Positions 1 to 6,271 of a DNA stretch of 8,557 nucleotides are shown here, piece by piece (the first letter of the stretch is position 1; every line of letters begins with the position of its first letter). Made by a program: the position numbers and the translations under genes. The notes under the pieces are model-generated. The model was not told the origin of the DNA, did not search any database, and was given only the letters and a program-made list of their open reading frames with translations. Source of the stretch: GCA-2686265 sp036010965 (GTDB lineage: Bacteria; Planctomycetota; UBA1135; GCA-002686595); assembly GCA_036010965.1 (NCBI GenBank), contig DASCMO010000180.1, positions 1 to 8,557 on the forward strand, read 5' to 3'.

Positions 1-1
1 C

Positions 2-55
2 GAGGGCGCTTCGTGTGAGTTCAGAAAGATCGAACTGGTGCCTCTCGCTGACTGA
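2..55 (+). CDS. Possible C-terminal end of a gene entering from the left edge
   Basis: Reading from base 2, seventeen codons stay open to a TGA at 53-55 and give EGASCEFRKIELVPLAD. The pattern of a cysteine, an F-x-K-I-E-L strand and a short polar tail resembles the last beta strand of jelly-roll or concanavalin-like domains common in planctomycete secreted proteins, but so short a tail cannot assign a family. If real, the gene converges on the small membrane protein gene at 338-132, leaving 76 bp between the two stops. An open frame of this length can also arise by chance. Confidence 0.3.
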   Translation, partial: EGASCEFRKIELVPLAD

Positions 56-70
56 GCGACGAACTCACCG

Positions 71-86
71 CAGGGTCTTGCCCCTG
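71..86. repeat. Short inverted repeat after the left-edge gene
   Basis: CAGGG (71-75) and CCCTG (82-86) can pair around a six-base loop, 15 bp after the putative stop at 53-55. There is no T-tract, so it is only a weak terminator candidate. Confidence 0.15.
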
Positions 87-121
87 GCTGCTGCGCCAAT
101 CACCGGCCCCAATGCAACGAG

Positions 122-142
122 CATCGGATTCCTAATCCGATG
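122..142 (-). terminator. Perfect 9-bp hairpin containing the stop codon of the small membrane protein gene
   Basis: CATCGGATT (122-130) and AATCCGATG (134-142) are perfect reverse complements separated by three bases. On the minus strand the arms cover the last sense codons (Pro-Ser-Asp), the TAG stop (134-132) and the bases after it, so the terminator-like stem overlaps the end of the coding sequence. The downstream minus-strand sequence is only mildly T-rich and has no run of Ts, so classical intrinsic termination is not certain. It could instead protect the mRNA 3' end, or act in both directions between two converging genes. Confidence 0.45.
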
Positions 143-338
143 GGTCTTCTTCAGGCGGTTGATCGTCTGACTTGTTCGCGATCTGAAATGCAAAGAACAC
201 GATCATTAAAATGACGGCAGCCTTCGAAAGCGATGCAGGGTCTCCAGACCACGCGGAGTAGACCTCGTCGACGAAGAAAAATACTGCGGCCATGCCCATC
301 GCGATCAGACAAGCCTTTATGTAAATGTAAGTTTTCAT
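132..338 (-). CDS. Small two-helix membrane protein, unknown function (68 aa)
   Basis: I do not recognise a family. The 68-residue product begins MKTYIYIKACLIAM. It has a hydrophobic helix at about residues 6-23, a short polar loop with acidic residues and tryptophan (DEVYSAWSGD), a second hydrophobic helix at about 38-54 (AAVILMIVFFAFQIA) and a strongly acidic, proline-containing tail (DDQPPEEDPSD). This suggests a hairpin inner-membrane protein with both ends on the same side. The start at 338 is chosen because GGGAGGA (350-344) sits five bases upstream; the open frame extends to 383 but has no comparable signal. GC is about 48% by my count, well below the GC-rich genes at the other end of the window. 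Its stop lies inside a perfect hairpin. That it is a gene is supported by the ribosome binding site and amphipathic layout; function is unknown. Confidence 0.6.
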   Translation of the reverse strand: MKTYIYIKACLIAMGMAAVFFFVDEVYSAWSGDPASLSKAAVILMIVFFAFQIANKSDDQPPEEDPSD

Positions 339-343
339 TCTTG

Positions 344-350
344 TCCTCCC
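344..350 (-). promoter_or_regulatory. Ribosome binding site of the small membrane protein gene
   Basis: On the minus strand GGGAGGA is followed by CAAGA and then ATG at 338. This near-ideal Shine-Dalgarno sequence decides the start and is among the best in the window. Confidence 0.65.
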
Positions 351-557
351 GGTGAATGTGGTGGCGGAGCCAAAGCCTACCAACCTCCAACTTCAGCGGA
401 GAACTTCGCGTTGATGGGACTCCTTCAGAGCCAGGTGGGAGCTAGTGAGAGGCAGCCGTTCACCCGGTCGGGCTCTCTTCTCCTAGCCGCCCAATAGAGA
501 CGCGCCGGGGTGTTCGGAGCGGGGCGACGGGATGACCCCGCCGCCCTCGCGTTCTGG
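351..557. other. Intergenic region without a recognisable gene
   Basis: This stretch lies downstream of the propeller gene and upstream of the small membrane protein gene, both on the minus strand. I see no coding signature on either strand. The only structure noted is the GC-rich inverted repeat at 519-541. The promoter of the small gene is presumably here, but I cannot point to a convincing -35/-10 pair. Confidence 0.5.
519..541 (-). terminator. GC-rich hairpin downstream of the propeller gene
   Basis: GCGGGG (519-524) and CCCCGC (536-541) can form a 6-bp stem with an 11-base loop, starting 16 bases after the stop codon of the propeller gene. No T-tract follows on the minus strand. Position suggests a terminator or 3'-end stabiliser, but GC-rich DNA makes such stems by chance. 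Confidence 0.3.
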
Positions 558-2411
558 TCACTCGCAGAAGCTGATGCGCAGGGCGTTGGAGAAGTTGAAG
601 CCCACCGGCCCGCCGCTGGGATCGCGGTACCAGAACTGGGCGTTCCAGGTGCTGCCCGCGATGATCTGACCGCTGGATTGGGGCGGATCGGTCATATCCA
701 GCGCCTGGATGACCTCGCCGCTCGGACCCGAGTTGACGACGCTCAAACGAAAGAGCCCGATGCCGCCGCCGCTGCCGACGCAGCGAATCCCGTCACCGAA
801 CGGAACGCTCGCCGCTGCCGGACCGTAGAAGAAGATCCCGAACTGGCTGGTGGGCAAGTCGAAGGCCTGGAGGACCAGGTCGTTTGCCGTGACGCTGGTG
901 CTGCCCCCCAGGTCCATGTAGGAAGCCGCGCCGGTCGAGTTTGCCGTGGGACTGCAGTAGGCGGCGGGCTGCTCGCAGGAGGAGTCGAGGTCGCGGATGA
1001 AAACGTCATAGGCCCCATTCTCATCGTGAGCAACCACTGTGTGTGAGTTGGTCTCGAATGAGGCTACGCGGCCGTCCGAGGACAGATCTCCCCCGCCCAC
1101 ATACCCCACAAACTGATCTCCGATGTGGGTCACTGAGCCCAGAGAGAGCGCGGCGTTCAGGGGGTCTAAGACGCCGTCCCCGTCCGGGTCCCGATCGACG
1201 AGCACGAGATCCCGGTAAGGGGAGCTGCTGGTGTCGCCGTCGAACAGATCGGTTGCCTCCGTGATGAACGAGACGAAGCGCCCCGTACTGGAGATCCGAC
1301 CGAGGTAGCTATCGTCATTGCCCTCACTGCCATCGGAATGCGCGCTCAGGCGAGTCGTGACGCCTGCCGAAATGTCACGCACGTAGACGTTATTCCGACC
1401 GCTCGAGGTCCCGGGAGTGACGCTCTGCCCAGAGCTCCTGAAAAGGACCTGGCTGCCGTCTCCGGAGAGCCTACCGAAGTCCCCACCCGCGCCCAGCTGT
1501 CCCAGGTGCCCCAGGCTCGCGCGAACGCGGGTCAGGGCGCTGCCCGGGCTGGTATCTGCGCGATAGACATCCCACTTGCCGTTGGTGTCGCTATCGGTAG
1601 TCGGGTTGGTGTAGTCAAGCAGGTTGCTGGCTTCGGTATCGAAAGTGACGAGTGAACCGTCATCGCTCAGGTCCGGGTTGTACAGGACATCGTTCGCGTC
1701 AGTCGAAGGGCTGCCATTACTGAAGCCAATGGACACGTTGGTCATTGCACCTGTGATGCGGTCCCAGACGAGAAGTTGTCCATTATAGGGCCAGCCACCG
1801 TGGGTAGGCGTCAGGTCGGAAGCGTAGGTCTGGAAGGCAACCTTGTCGCCGTTGCCGGAGATGGCGATGCCGCCCTCTCCGCTCCTCTCGTTCCCGGAGT
1901 GTCCGGAAGGTGTTCGGCTGACGAGCACCGTCGTGCCGTTGCCTTCGTCGAAGACGCCGTTCGAGTCCGGGTCACGATCGTGAATGAAGACATCCGACCA
2001 CCCGTTGTTGTCCCCCGACACGAGGTTCGTCGCTGGGCTGTTGAAGACTACCCACCGACCGTCGGCCGAGATATCGACGAGCGCGCTTTCGCCGGAGTCC
2101 CAGTTTCCCTCCACCCCATCCGAGCTGATGCTCACCCGCACCGTGACGGCCAGTAGACGGTCACGGACGAACACGTCGGCCTTGGCATTCGTATCGCCAT
2201 CGACGAGGTTAGTGGAGCGGCTGGCGAAGGCAACGTGCCGTCCGTCGGAGGACAGAACGCCTCCGTCGAGGGCTCCTTGTTCCCCTTCCCTGTAAGCGCT
2301 GTCCACAGAGGCTCGCTCGGTAACCTGAGCGGTACTGGTCGTCTGCAGGCCTGCGAGGCCAGCCAGGAGGACGCTGAGCCGCAGGATGTTCTGATGATCA
2401 AGTCGTTGCAT
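558..2411 (-). CDS. Secreted seven-repeat PD40/TolB-like beta-propeller protein with planctomycete-type C-terminal module (617 aa)
   Basis: This is probably an exported, non-enzymatic binding or surface protein. A signal peptide covers residues 1-28 (basic start MQRLDHQNILR, hydrophobic core LSVLLAGLAG, likely cleavage after STA). Seven PD40-type repeats follow, each built on S-x-D-G-x-x-V-x-F...D-V-F-V-x-D, starting near residues 53, 114, 184, 248, 315, 373 and 443; seven matches a closed propeller. Repeats 2 and 6 carry aspartate-rich loops (DRDPDSNGVFD and DRDPDGDGVLD) that resemble calcium-binding DxDxDG loops. Residues 479-617 form a separate module with four cysteines and the signature QFWYRDPSGG...FSNAL...FC. 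The start at 2411 is preferred because it puts the signal peptide at the N terminus, though its ribosome binding site is weak (GAGATAAG). ATG at 2486 or TTG at 2489 would add about 26 unlikely polar residues. The gene diverges from the sigma factor gene. PD40 propellers commonly bind proteins or sugars; the ligand here is unknown. Confidence 0.88.
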   Translation of the reverse strand: MQRLDHQNILRLSVLLAGLAGLQTTSTAQVTERASVDSAYREGEQGALDGGVLSSDGRHVAFASRSTNLVDGDTNAKADVFVRDRLLAVTVRVSISSDGVEGNWDSGESALVDISADGRWVVFNSPATNLVSGDNNGWSDVFIHDRDPDSNGVFDEGNGTTVLVSRTPSGHSGNERSGEGGIAISGNGDKVAFQTYASDLTPTHGGWPYNGQLLVWDRITGAMTNVSIGFSNGSPSTDANDVLYNPDLSDDGSLVTFDTEASNLLDYTNPTTDSDTNGKWDVYRADTSPGSALTRVRASLGHLGQLGAGGDFGRLSGDGSQVLFRSSGQSVTPGTSSGRNNVYVRDISAGVTTRLSAHSDGSEGNDDSYLGRISSTGRFVSFITEATDLFDGDTSSSPYRDLVLVDRDPDGDGVLDPLNAALSLGSVTHIGDQFVGYVGGGDLSSDGRVASFETNSHTVVAHDENGAYDVFIRDLDSSCEQPAAYCSPTANSTGAASYMDLGGSTSVTANDLVLQAFDLPTSQFGIFFYGPAAASVPFGDGIRCVGSGGGIGLFRLSVVNSGPSGEVIQALDMTDPPQSSGQIIAGSTWNAQFWYRDPSGGPVGFNFSNALRISFCE

Positions 2412-2464
2412 GGGTCTTATCTCGCTTGGTTCGGGACTGGAAGACGGGGATCTCGCTTCTGTCT

Positions 2465-2490
2465 GGAACCAGCGCCAAGGAGTCATCAAA
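2465..2490 (+). promoter_or_regulatory. Candidate ECF sigma promoter upstream of the sigma factor gene
   Basis: GGAACC (2465-2470), a 15-base spacer and TCAAA (2486-2490) resemble the GGAAC-type -35 and TC-x-x-A-type -10 elements of many ECF-dependent promoters. Transcription would start near 2497 and give a leader of about 60 bases before the ATG at 2560. ECF factors often transcribe their own genes, so autoregulation is an attractive inference. A single match of this quality can occur by chance. Confidence 0.4.
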
Positions 2491-2500
2491 TGTGACCGCG

Positions 2501-2521
2501 CCGCGAAAAAAAGTGCCGCGG
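2501..2521 (+). repeat. Small A-loop hairpin in the sigma factor leader
   Basis: CCGCG (2501-2505) and CGCGG (2517-2521) can pair around an 11-base loop that carries a run of seven As. It would lie in the 5' leader if transcription starts near 2497. The stem is short and the function unknown. Confidence 0.2.
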
Positions 2522-2548
2522 GCTGCCTTCAGGCGCCACCGGGGCCTC

Positions 2549-2554
2549 GGAGGG
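2549..2554 (+). promoter_or_regulatory. Ribosome binding site of the sigma factor gene
   Basis: GGAGGG is followed by five bases and ATG at 2560. A second plausible pair is GAGGAG (2605-2610) with ATG at 2617, which would remove 19 residues that lie before region 2. The upstream pair is preferred because its Shine-Dalgarno match is better. Confidence 0.6.
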
Positions 2555-2559
2555 CTAGA

Positions 2560-3180
2560 ATGAACTTCACCTTGACCGCGAAACTCTTTCCCGAGGTACC
2601 CGACGAGGAGACCACCATGGACCTCGTCTGCCGCGCCCAGCAGGGTGAGGAGGTGGCGTGGATCCAGCTCTTCGAGCGCTATCACGATCACCTTCTCCTT
2701 GCCGTGCGGCTACGACTGGGACGACGTCTGCGCTCAGTTCTGGAGAGCGCAGACATCTTTCAAAGCGTCGCCATGCGGGCGTTTCGTGACCTCGAACGAT
2801 TCACGCCCCAGCATGAAGGGAGCTTTCGAGCATACCTCAATCAACTGGTCCTCAACGAGATCCGCGACAAGGCGCGCTACTTTGAGGCCGCCAAGCGAGG
2901 AGGAGGCGAGAACCTATCCAAGACGCGCCTGGAACATCTCCCCCTCCAGGGTACCGAGGTCCCTTACAGGGACGAGAGAGGCCGGTTCGATCGACTTGAA
3001 CGAGCGATCAGGATCCTGCCGGAGGAGCAGCGCGAGGTACTACTCATGCGCAACTTCGACGGGCTCTCCAGCAAGGAGGTGGCCAAGCTCCTGGGCAAGA
3101 GCGACGACGTCGTGCGCAAGAGTTACTCGCGGGCGATGGCGTCCCTGGCCATGCAGATGAACACTGGAGAGTCCCCTTGA
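2560..3180 (+). CDS. RNA polymerase sigma-70 factor, ECF subfamily (206 aa)
   Basis: The product directs RNA polymerase to a dedicated promoter set. Region 2 spans about residues 32-112 and contains LFERYHDHLLLAVRLRLGRR, the SADIFQSVAMRAFRD stretch that resembles the polymerase-binding and -10-recognising helices (D-I-x-Q-x-V-x-x-x-A-F), and LNEIRDKARY. Region 4 spans about residues 144-198: RAIRILPEEQREVLLMRNFD leads into a helix-turn-helix, GLSSKEVAKLLGKSDDVVRK, for -35 recognition. The linker between them (residues 113-143) is long and charged. There is no region 1 or 3, and 206 residues is normal for this class. No anti-sigma gene or other partner overlaps it. The nearest neighbour is a convergent Ser/Thr kinase gene 42 bp beyond its stop, matching the known planctomycete habit of pairing ECF factors with such kinases. 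A GGAACC/TCAAA element upstream suggests autoregulation. Class confidence is high; the target genes are unknown. Confidence 0.93.
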   Translation: MNFTLTAKLFPEVPDEETTMDLVCRAQQGEEVAWIQLFERYHDHLLLAVRLRLGRRLRSVLESADIFQSVAMRAFRDLERFTPQHEGSFRAYLNQLVLNEIRDKARYFEAAKRGGGENLSKTRLEHLPLQGTEVPYRDERGRFDRLERAIRILPEEQREVLLMRNFDGLSSKEVAKLLGKSDDVVRKSYSRAMASLAMQMNTGESP

Positions 3181-3213
3181 GCTCCGGTGACATCGAAAAC
3201 CTCTGCCGGGAGC
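3181..3213. terminator. Imperfect inverted repeat between sigma factor and kinase genes
   Basis: GCTCCGG (3181-3187) and CCGGGAGC (3206-3213) pair with one bulged base around an 18-base loop, directly after the sigma factor stop and just before the kinase stop on the other strand. A bidirectional terminator would fit this position, but there is no T-tract and the loop is long. Confidence 0.25.
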
Positions 3214-3222
3214 GTGAGATCG

Positions 3223-6192
3223 CTAGCCATCGTCTTCGGGTGGGGCCTCGGCGGCCGAATTCTCTTCGATCATCCGTCGCGCTCGGTCGATGAGTTCCCT
3301 GTATTCCTTCTTCCCATCTTCGGGGAAGAGCACGAGGGCTTTCTCGAATTCCACCAGAGCCTCGTCGTGGAGGCCGTTCACCAGGAGGGCCCAGGCCAGG
3401 GTGTCTCTCAGAGCAGCATCCTGCCTCGCGATCCCGGCGGCAGCCCTCGCGAGCCGCAGGGCAACTCCCACGTCTCCCCCGGGTTCTCCATCCGGGTCTA
3501 CGACCGGCCAGACGCACGCGTTGATCCGCTCCAGGATCGACAAGGTATTTGCGTTCTCCGCGCCATGTACGCGAACGCTTCTCTCTAGGGCCTCCAGGAA
3601 GTGGTCTTCCGCGTCCTCAAGTCGCCCCCAGTGCGCGTAGACCTGGCCGAGGAGTGAGAGCGCCGTGATGGTCCTCGGGCCGTCATCGCCCCAGCGCTGG
3701 CGCATGAATTCTACGGCTCTCAACTGATGTTCCTCAGCTTCTTCGAAGCGCCCCCAGATGCGGTAGAGGTCGGCTAGGTTATGCAGCAGAACCCCGTTCT
3801 CCTTCCCTCGAATACGCCACGTCTTCTCGATGGCGTCCTGGTAGCGAGCCTCAGCCTTCTCAAGCTGGTGGGAGATGGTGTACAGGTTGCCAACCTGAAC
3901 ATCGAAGAAGAGGACCTTCTCGTGGTCCGCTCCGAACTTCGCCCGTGTCAACTCGATGCACTCCAAGAAGAGCGCTTCGGCCTCCGCGAAACGCTCCTCG
4001 TCCTGGTACCAGTAGGCCAGGTTGTTCAGTGAGACGACCGTGCTCGGATGGCCCCTGCCGAGGACCCGTGTTTTCATCTCTATGAGTTCCGTAAGCAACG
4101 GCTCGGCCTCGGCCCCCCGGCCGGTCGATTTGTAGAGCAAGATGAAGTTACCAAGCGCGGCAAGCGTCCTCGGATCATCTTCTCCGTAGTGCTTCCGAGC
4201 GGCTGCGAGGCTCTCCTCGAAGAGGGACTCGGCCTCCTCGTAGCGTTTCATGTGCCAGTACACCAGTCCCAGTCCACCACGACCTGATGCAAGCAACTTC
4301 TCTTCGCCCATCCCCTCGGCAAGTTCCAGCGCACGCAAGAAGGCCTCCTCGGCCTCCACAAACTGCTCGACCTTGCAGAGCGCACGGGCCTTCTCCATCA
4401 GCATCTTCATCGAAAAGAAGGTGTCCCCTATCCCCGTCTCTTCGCAAGCCGCGAGGGTCTCGTCGAAGAGCGCGGCGCCGTCCTTGTACCGGCCCTGCAA
4501 CACCCGCAGATGCCCGAGCGCACCGATTGCCTCTAGTGTGTCGGGATGAGATCCCCCCAGGGCCTCACGCCGTGCAGCGAGGGCCTGCTCGAGAAGCGAC
4601 TCCGCACTGCCGTAGAGACTCAGAGAGGTGTAAACGTCTCCCATCACTATCTGTAGCCTCGCCCGGAGCACTGGTTGATCCTCGAGTTCCTGATCAATTC
4701 GCTCTGCCCCCCTATCCAGGATCTCCCTGGCAGTGATCGTCGCCCCTCTGGCTTCCGAGGGGTCGGAGCCCTGAAAGAGACTCACCATGAACTCCTGCAC
4801 CTCTCTGGCCGCCGACGTCTCCTGCTTCGCCTTCTCCGCGGCCTCGGCGGCTGCTTCCCGCGCCTCCTCGGCGAGCTCCAGTGCAGCGGTTCGGTCGTTG
4901 AGTGCCTCTGCAAGGCCGCTGCGCTTTTCGACATTGTCGGCCAGGAGAACGCTCACCAGCAGGAAAGCCAGAGCCGCCACCGCGCCGACCGCCGACTTCA
5001 TGGGGTTACGTTGCATCCACTTGCCCATCCGCTGCACGAGAGTCGGCGGCGTGGCCTGGATTAGCTCATGGGCGAGATGGCGCCGCAGATCCGCCGCGAA
5101 CCCCACCATCGAGCTGTAACGTCGGTTCGGATCCTTCTCCATCGCCATACCGCAGATCACCGCCAGGTCCCGTGGCACCCTCGAGCGGATCGTGCGCGGA
5201 TCGACGGGCTCCTCCCACAGGATCTTGTGCGCCACCTGCTCGGTCGTGTCCCCGTCGAAGGGCCGCACCAGGGTCAGCATCTCGTACAAGACCACCCCCA
5301 GGCTGAACACGTCCGTGCGGTGATCGATCCCTGCATGCTTCGCCGCCACCTGCTCCGGGCTCATGTAGGCGTAGGTCCCCACCAACTGCCCTGCCAACGA
5401 GATCGAGAGCTCGTCGGTCAATTTGGCCAGCCCGAAGTCCAACACCTTCGGCCGGTCGTCCTTCGTGACCAGGATATTCCCCGGCTTCAGGTCGCGGTGG
5501 ATCACCGACGCGCTGTGCGCCGCCTCCAGCGCGTCCGCCACCTCCGCCACGAACTCCGCCACCTGCCGGTAGTACCCGTCGGACAACTCCTCTTCTTCTC
5601 GCAGTCCCTCCATTGACCGGCGCAGGTCGCAGGCGTCCTCGACCAGCTCCATGGCGATCCAGTGCAACCCGTCGTCCTCGCCCTTGCCGAAGACCGACAC
5701 GATTCCCGGGTGCGCGAGCCGTCCACCCGCCCGTGCTTCGCGGGCAAAGAAGTCGAGGCCCCGCTGGTCTACGCGCTCCGGCAGGAGCAGCTTCAGGGCG
5801 ACACGCCGCGAGAGCGAGAGCTGCTCGGCCTCCCACACCTCTCCCATGCCGCCGCGTCCCAAGAGGCGCAGGAGTCGGAAATCCCCCACCGTCTCCCCCT
5901 CGACCGCGCGGAACGCGCTCGCGCCCGCTTCCTCGGTGAAACGCAACCTCCGGTGCAGACCGGCTCTCTCGCCGTCCTCGGCGGGATTCAGGATGCCTGC
6001 GATGTTCCACTGTTCTTCCAGTAGCTCGCGCAGTTCGAGGGCGGTTTTGATCAGCGGCCGCAGCTCATCGGCGATCTCCGCGTGCTCACTGCAGAGGGCC
6101 TCGACATCAGCGGCCGACGGCTCGGCGTACTCCTCAAGGAAGGCAGCCAGGATTTCCTCGGCAGTGAAACGTTCTCCTCCAGGATCGCTCAT
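3223..6192 (-). CDS. Membrane-anchored Ser/Thr protein kinase with C-terminal TPR repeats (989 aa)
   Basis: A Hanks-type kinase that would phosphorylate Ser/Thr residues of partner proteins. Residues 1-65 form a helical N-terminal segment often seen before planctomycete kinases. The kinase domain covers about 104-375: glycine loop GRGGMGEV (112-119), catalytic lysine in VALK (Lys134), helix-C glutamate (Glu152), HRDLKPGN loop (Asp234), DFG (252-254), SPEQ in place of APE (278-281) and DVFSLGVVLYEML (294-306). All catalytic residues are present, so it should be active. One transmembrane helix lies at about 400-418, then an Ala/Glu-rich coiled coil (about 423-465). The motif SLFQGSDPSEARG...TAREILDRGAERI leads into about ten TPR units (roughly 505-965), mostly with a 42-residue period typical of kinesin-light-chain-like TPRs. 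The kinase is probably cytoplasmic and the TPR tail beyond the membrane, where it could bind a signal protein. No Shine-Dalgarno precedes the ATG. It converges with the sigma factor gene and may regulate that factor; this is inference. Confidence 0.95.
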   Translation of the reverse strand: MSDPGGERFTAEEILAAFLEEYAEPSAADVEALCSEHAEIADELRPLIKTALELRELLEEQWNIAGILNPAEDGERAGLHRRLRFTEEAGASAFRAVEGETVGDFRLLRLLGRGGMGEVWEAEQLSLSRRVALKLLLPERVDQRGLDFFAREARAGGRLAHPGIVSVFGKGEDDGLHWIAMELVEDACDLRRSMEGLREEEELSDGYYRQVAEFVAEVADALEAAHSASVIHRDLKPGNILVTKDDRPKVLDFGLAKLTDELSISLAGQLVGTYAYMSPEQVAAKHAGIDHRTDVFSLGVVLYEMLTLVRPFDGDTTEQVAHKILWEEPVDPRTIRSRVPRDLAVICGMAMEKDPNRRYSSMVGFAADLRRHLAHELIQATPPTLVQRMGKWMQRNPMKSAVGAVAALAFLLVSVLLADNVEKRSGLAEALNDRTAALELAEEAREAAAEAAEKAKQETSAAREVQEFMVSLFQGSDPSEARGATITAREILDRGAERIDQELEDQPVLRARLQIVMGDVYTSLSLYGSAESLLEQALAARREALGGSHPDTLEAIGALGHLRVLQGRYKDGAALFDETLAACEETGIGDTFFSMKMLMEKARALCKVEQFVEAEEAFLRALELAEGMGEEKLLASGRGGLGLVYWHMKRYEEAESLFEESLAAARKHYGEDDPRTLAALGNFILLYKSTGRGAEAEPLLTELIEMKTRVLGRGHPSTVVSLNNLAYWYQDEERFAEAEALFLECIELTRAKFGADHEKVLFFDVQVGNLYTISHQLEKAEARYQDAIEKTWRIRGKENGVLLHNLADLYRIWGRFEEAEEHQLRAVEFMRQRWGDDGPRTITALSLLGQVYAHWGRLEDAEDHFLEALERSVRVHGAENANTLSILERINACVWPVVDPDGEPGGDVGVALRLARAAAGIARQDAALRDTLAWALLVNGLHDEALVEFEKALVLFPEDGKKEYRELIDRARRMIEENSAAEAPPEDDG

Positions 6193-6199
6193 GGAAGAC

Positions 6200-6205
6200 A
6201 GAATA
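6200..6205 (-). promoter_or_regulatory. Possible -10 element for a leaderless kinase transcript
   Basis: On the minus strand TATTCT (6205-6200) is followed by seven bases and then the kinase ATG at 6192. With no Shine-Dalgarno present, a transcript starting at or next to the ATG is possible. No good -35 hexamer is seen at normal spacing. Confidence 0.25.
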
Positions 6206-6231
6206 CCCGATCCGGCGCCGCCGCCACGACC

Positions 6232-6247
6232 GCGGGGCCAGCCCCGC
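6232..6247. repeat. Strong GC hairpin between the module remnant and the kinase gene
   Basis: GCGGGGC (6232-6238) and GCCCCGC (6241-6247) are perfect reverse complements. With a four-base loop the stem is 6 bp, all G-C. It lies 25 bases after the stop of the broken module and 40 bases before the kinase start. It could terminate old read-through or insulate the kinase promoter. No T-tract follows. Confidence 0.35.
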
Positions 6248-6271
6248 CCCAGGCCCCCGCGCGCTACGCCC

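Noticed and set aside
2412..2489. Longer start for the propeller protein (ATG 2486 or TTG 2489)
   Set aside because: It would place about 26 polar, serine- and proline-rich residues before an evident signal peptide and would overlap the candidate ECF promoter. No ribosome binding site supports it.
2410..2559. Longer start for the sigma factor (ATG at 2410)
   Set aside because: The additional 50 residues have no resemblance to sigma factor sequence and no ribosome binding site. GGAGGG before the ATG at 2560 is clearly better.
3500..4700. Degenerate repeats in the DNA of the kinase gene
   Set aside because: They follow the 42-residue TPR period of the protein and need no separate explanation as a CRISPR or mobile repeat.
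5066..6010. 314-codon minus-strand frame within the kinase gene
   Set aside because: It is an out-of-frame shadow of the kinase domain, which has all catalytic motifs in the main frame.
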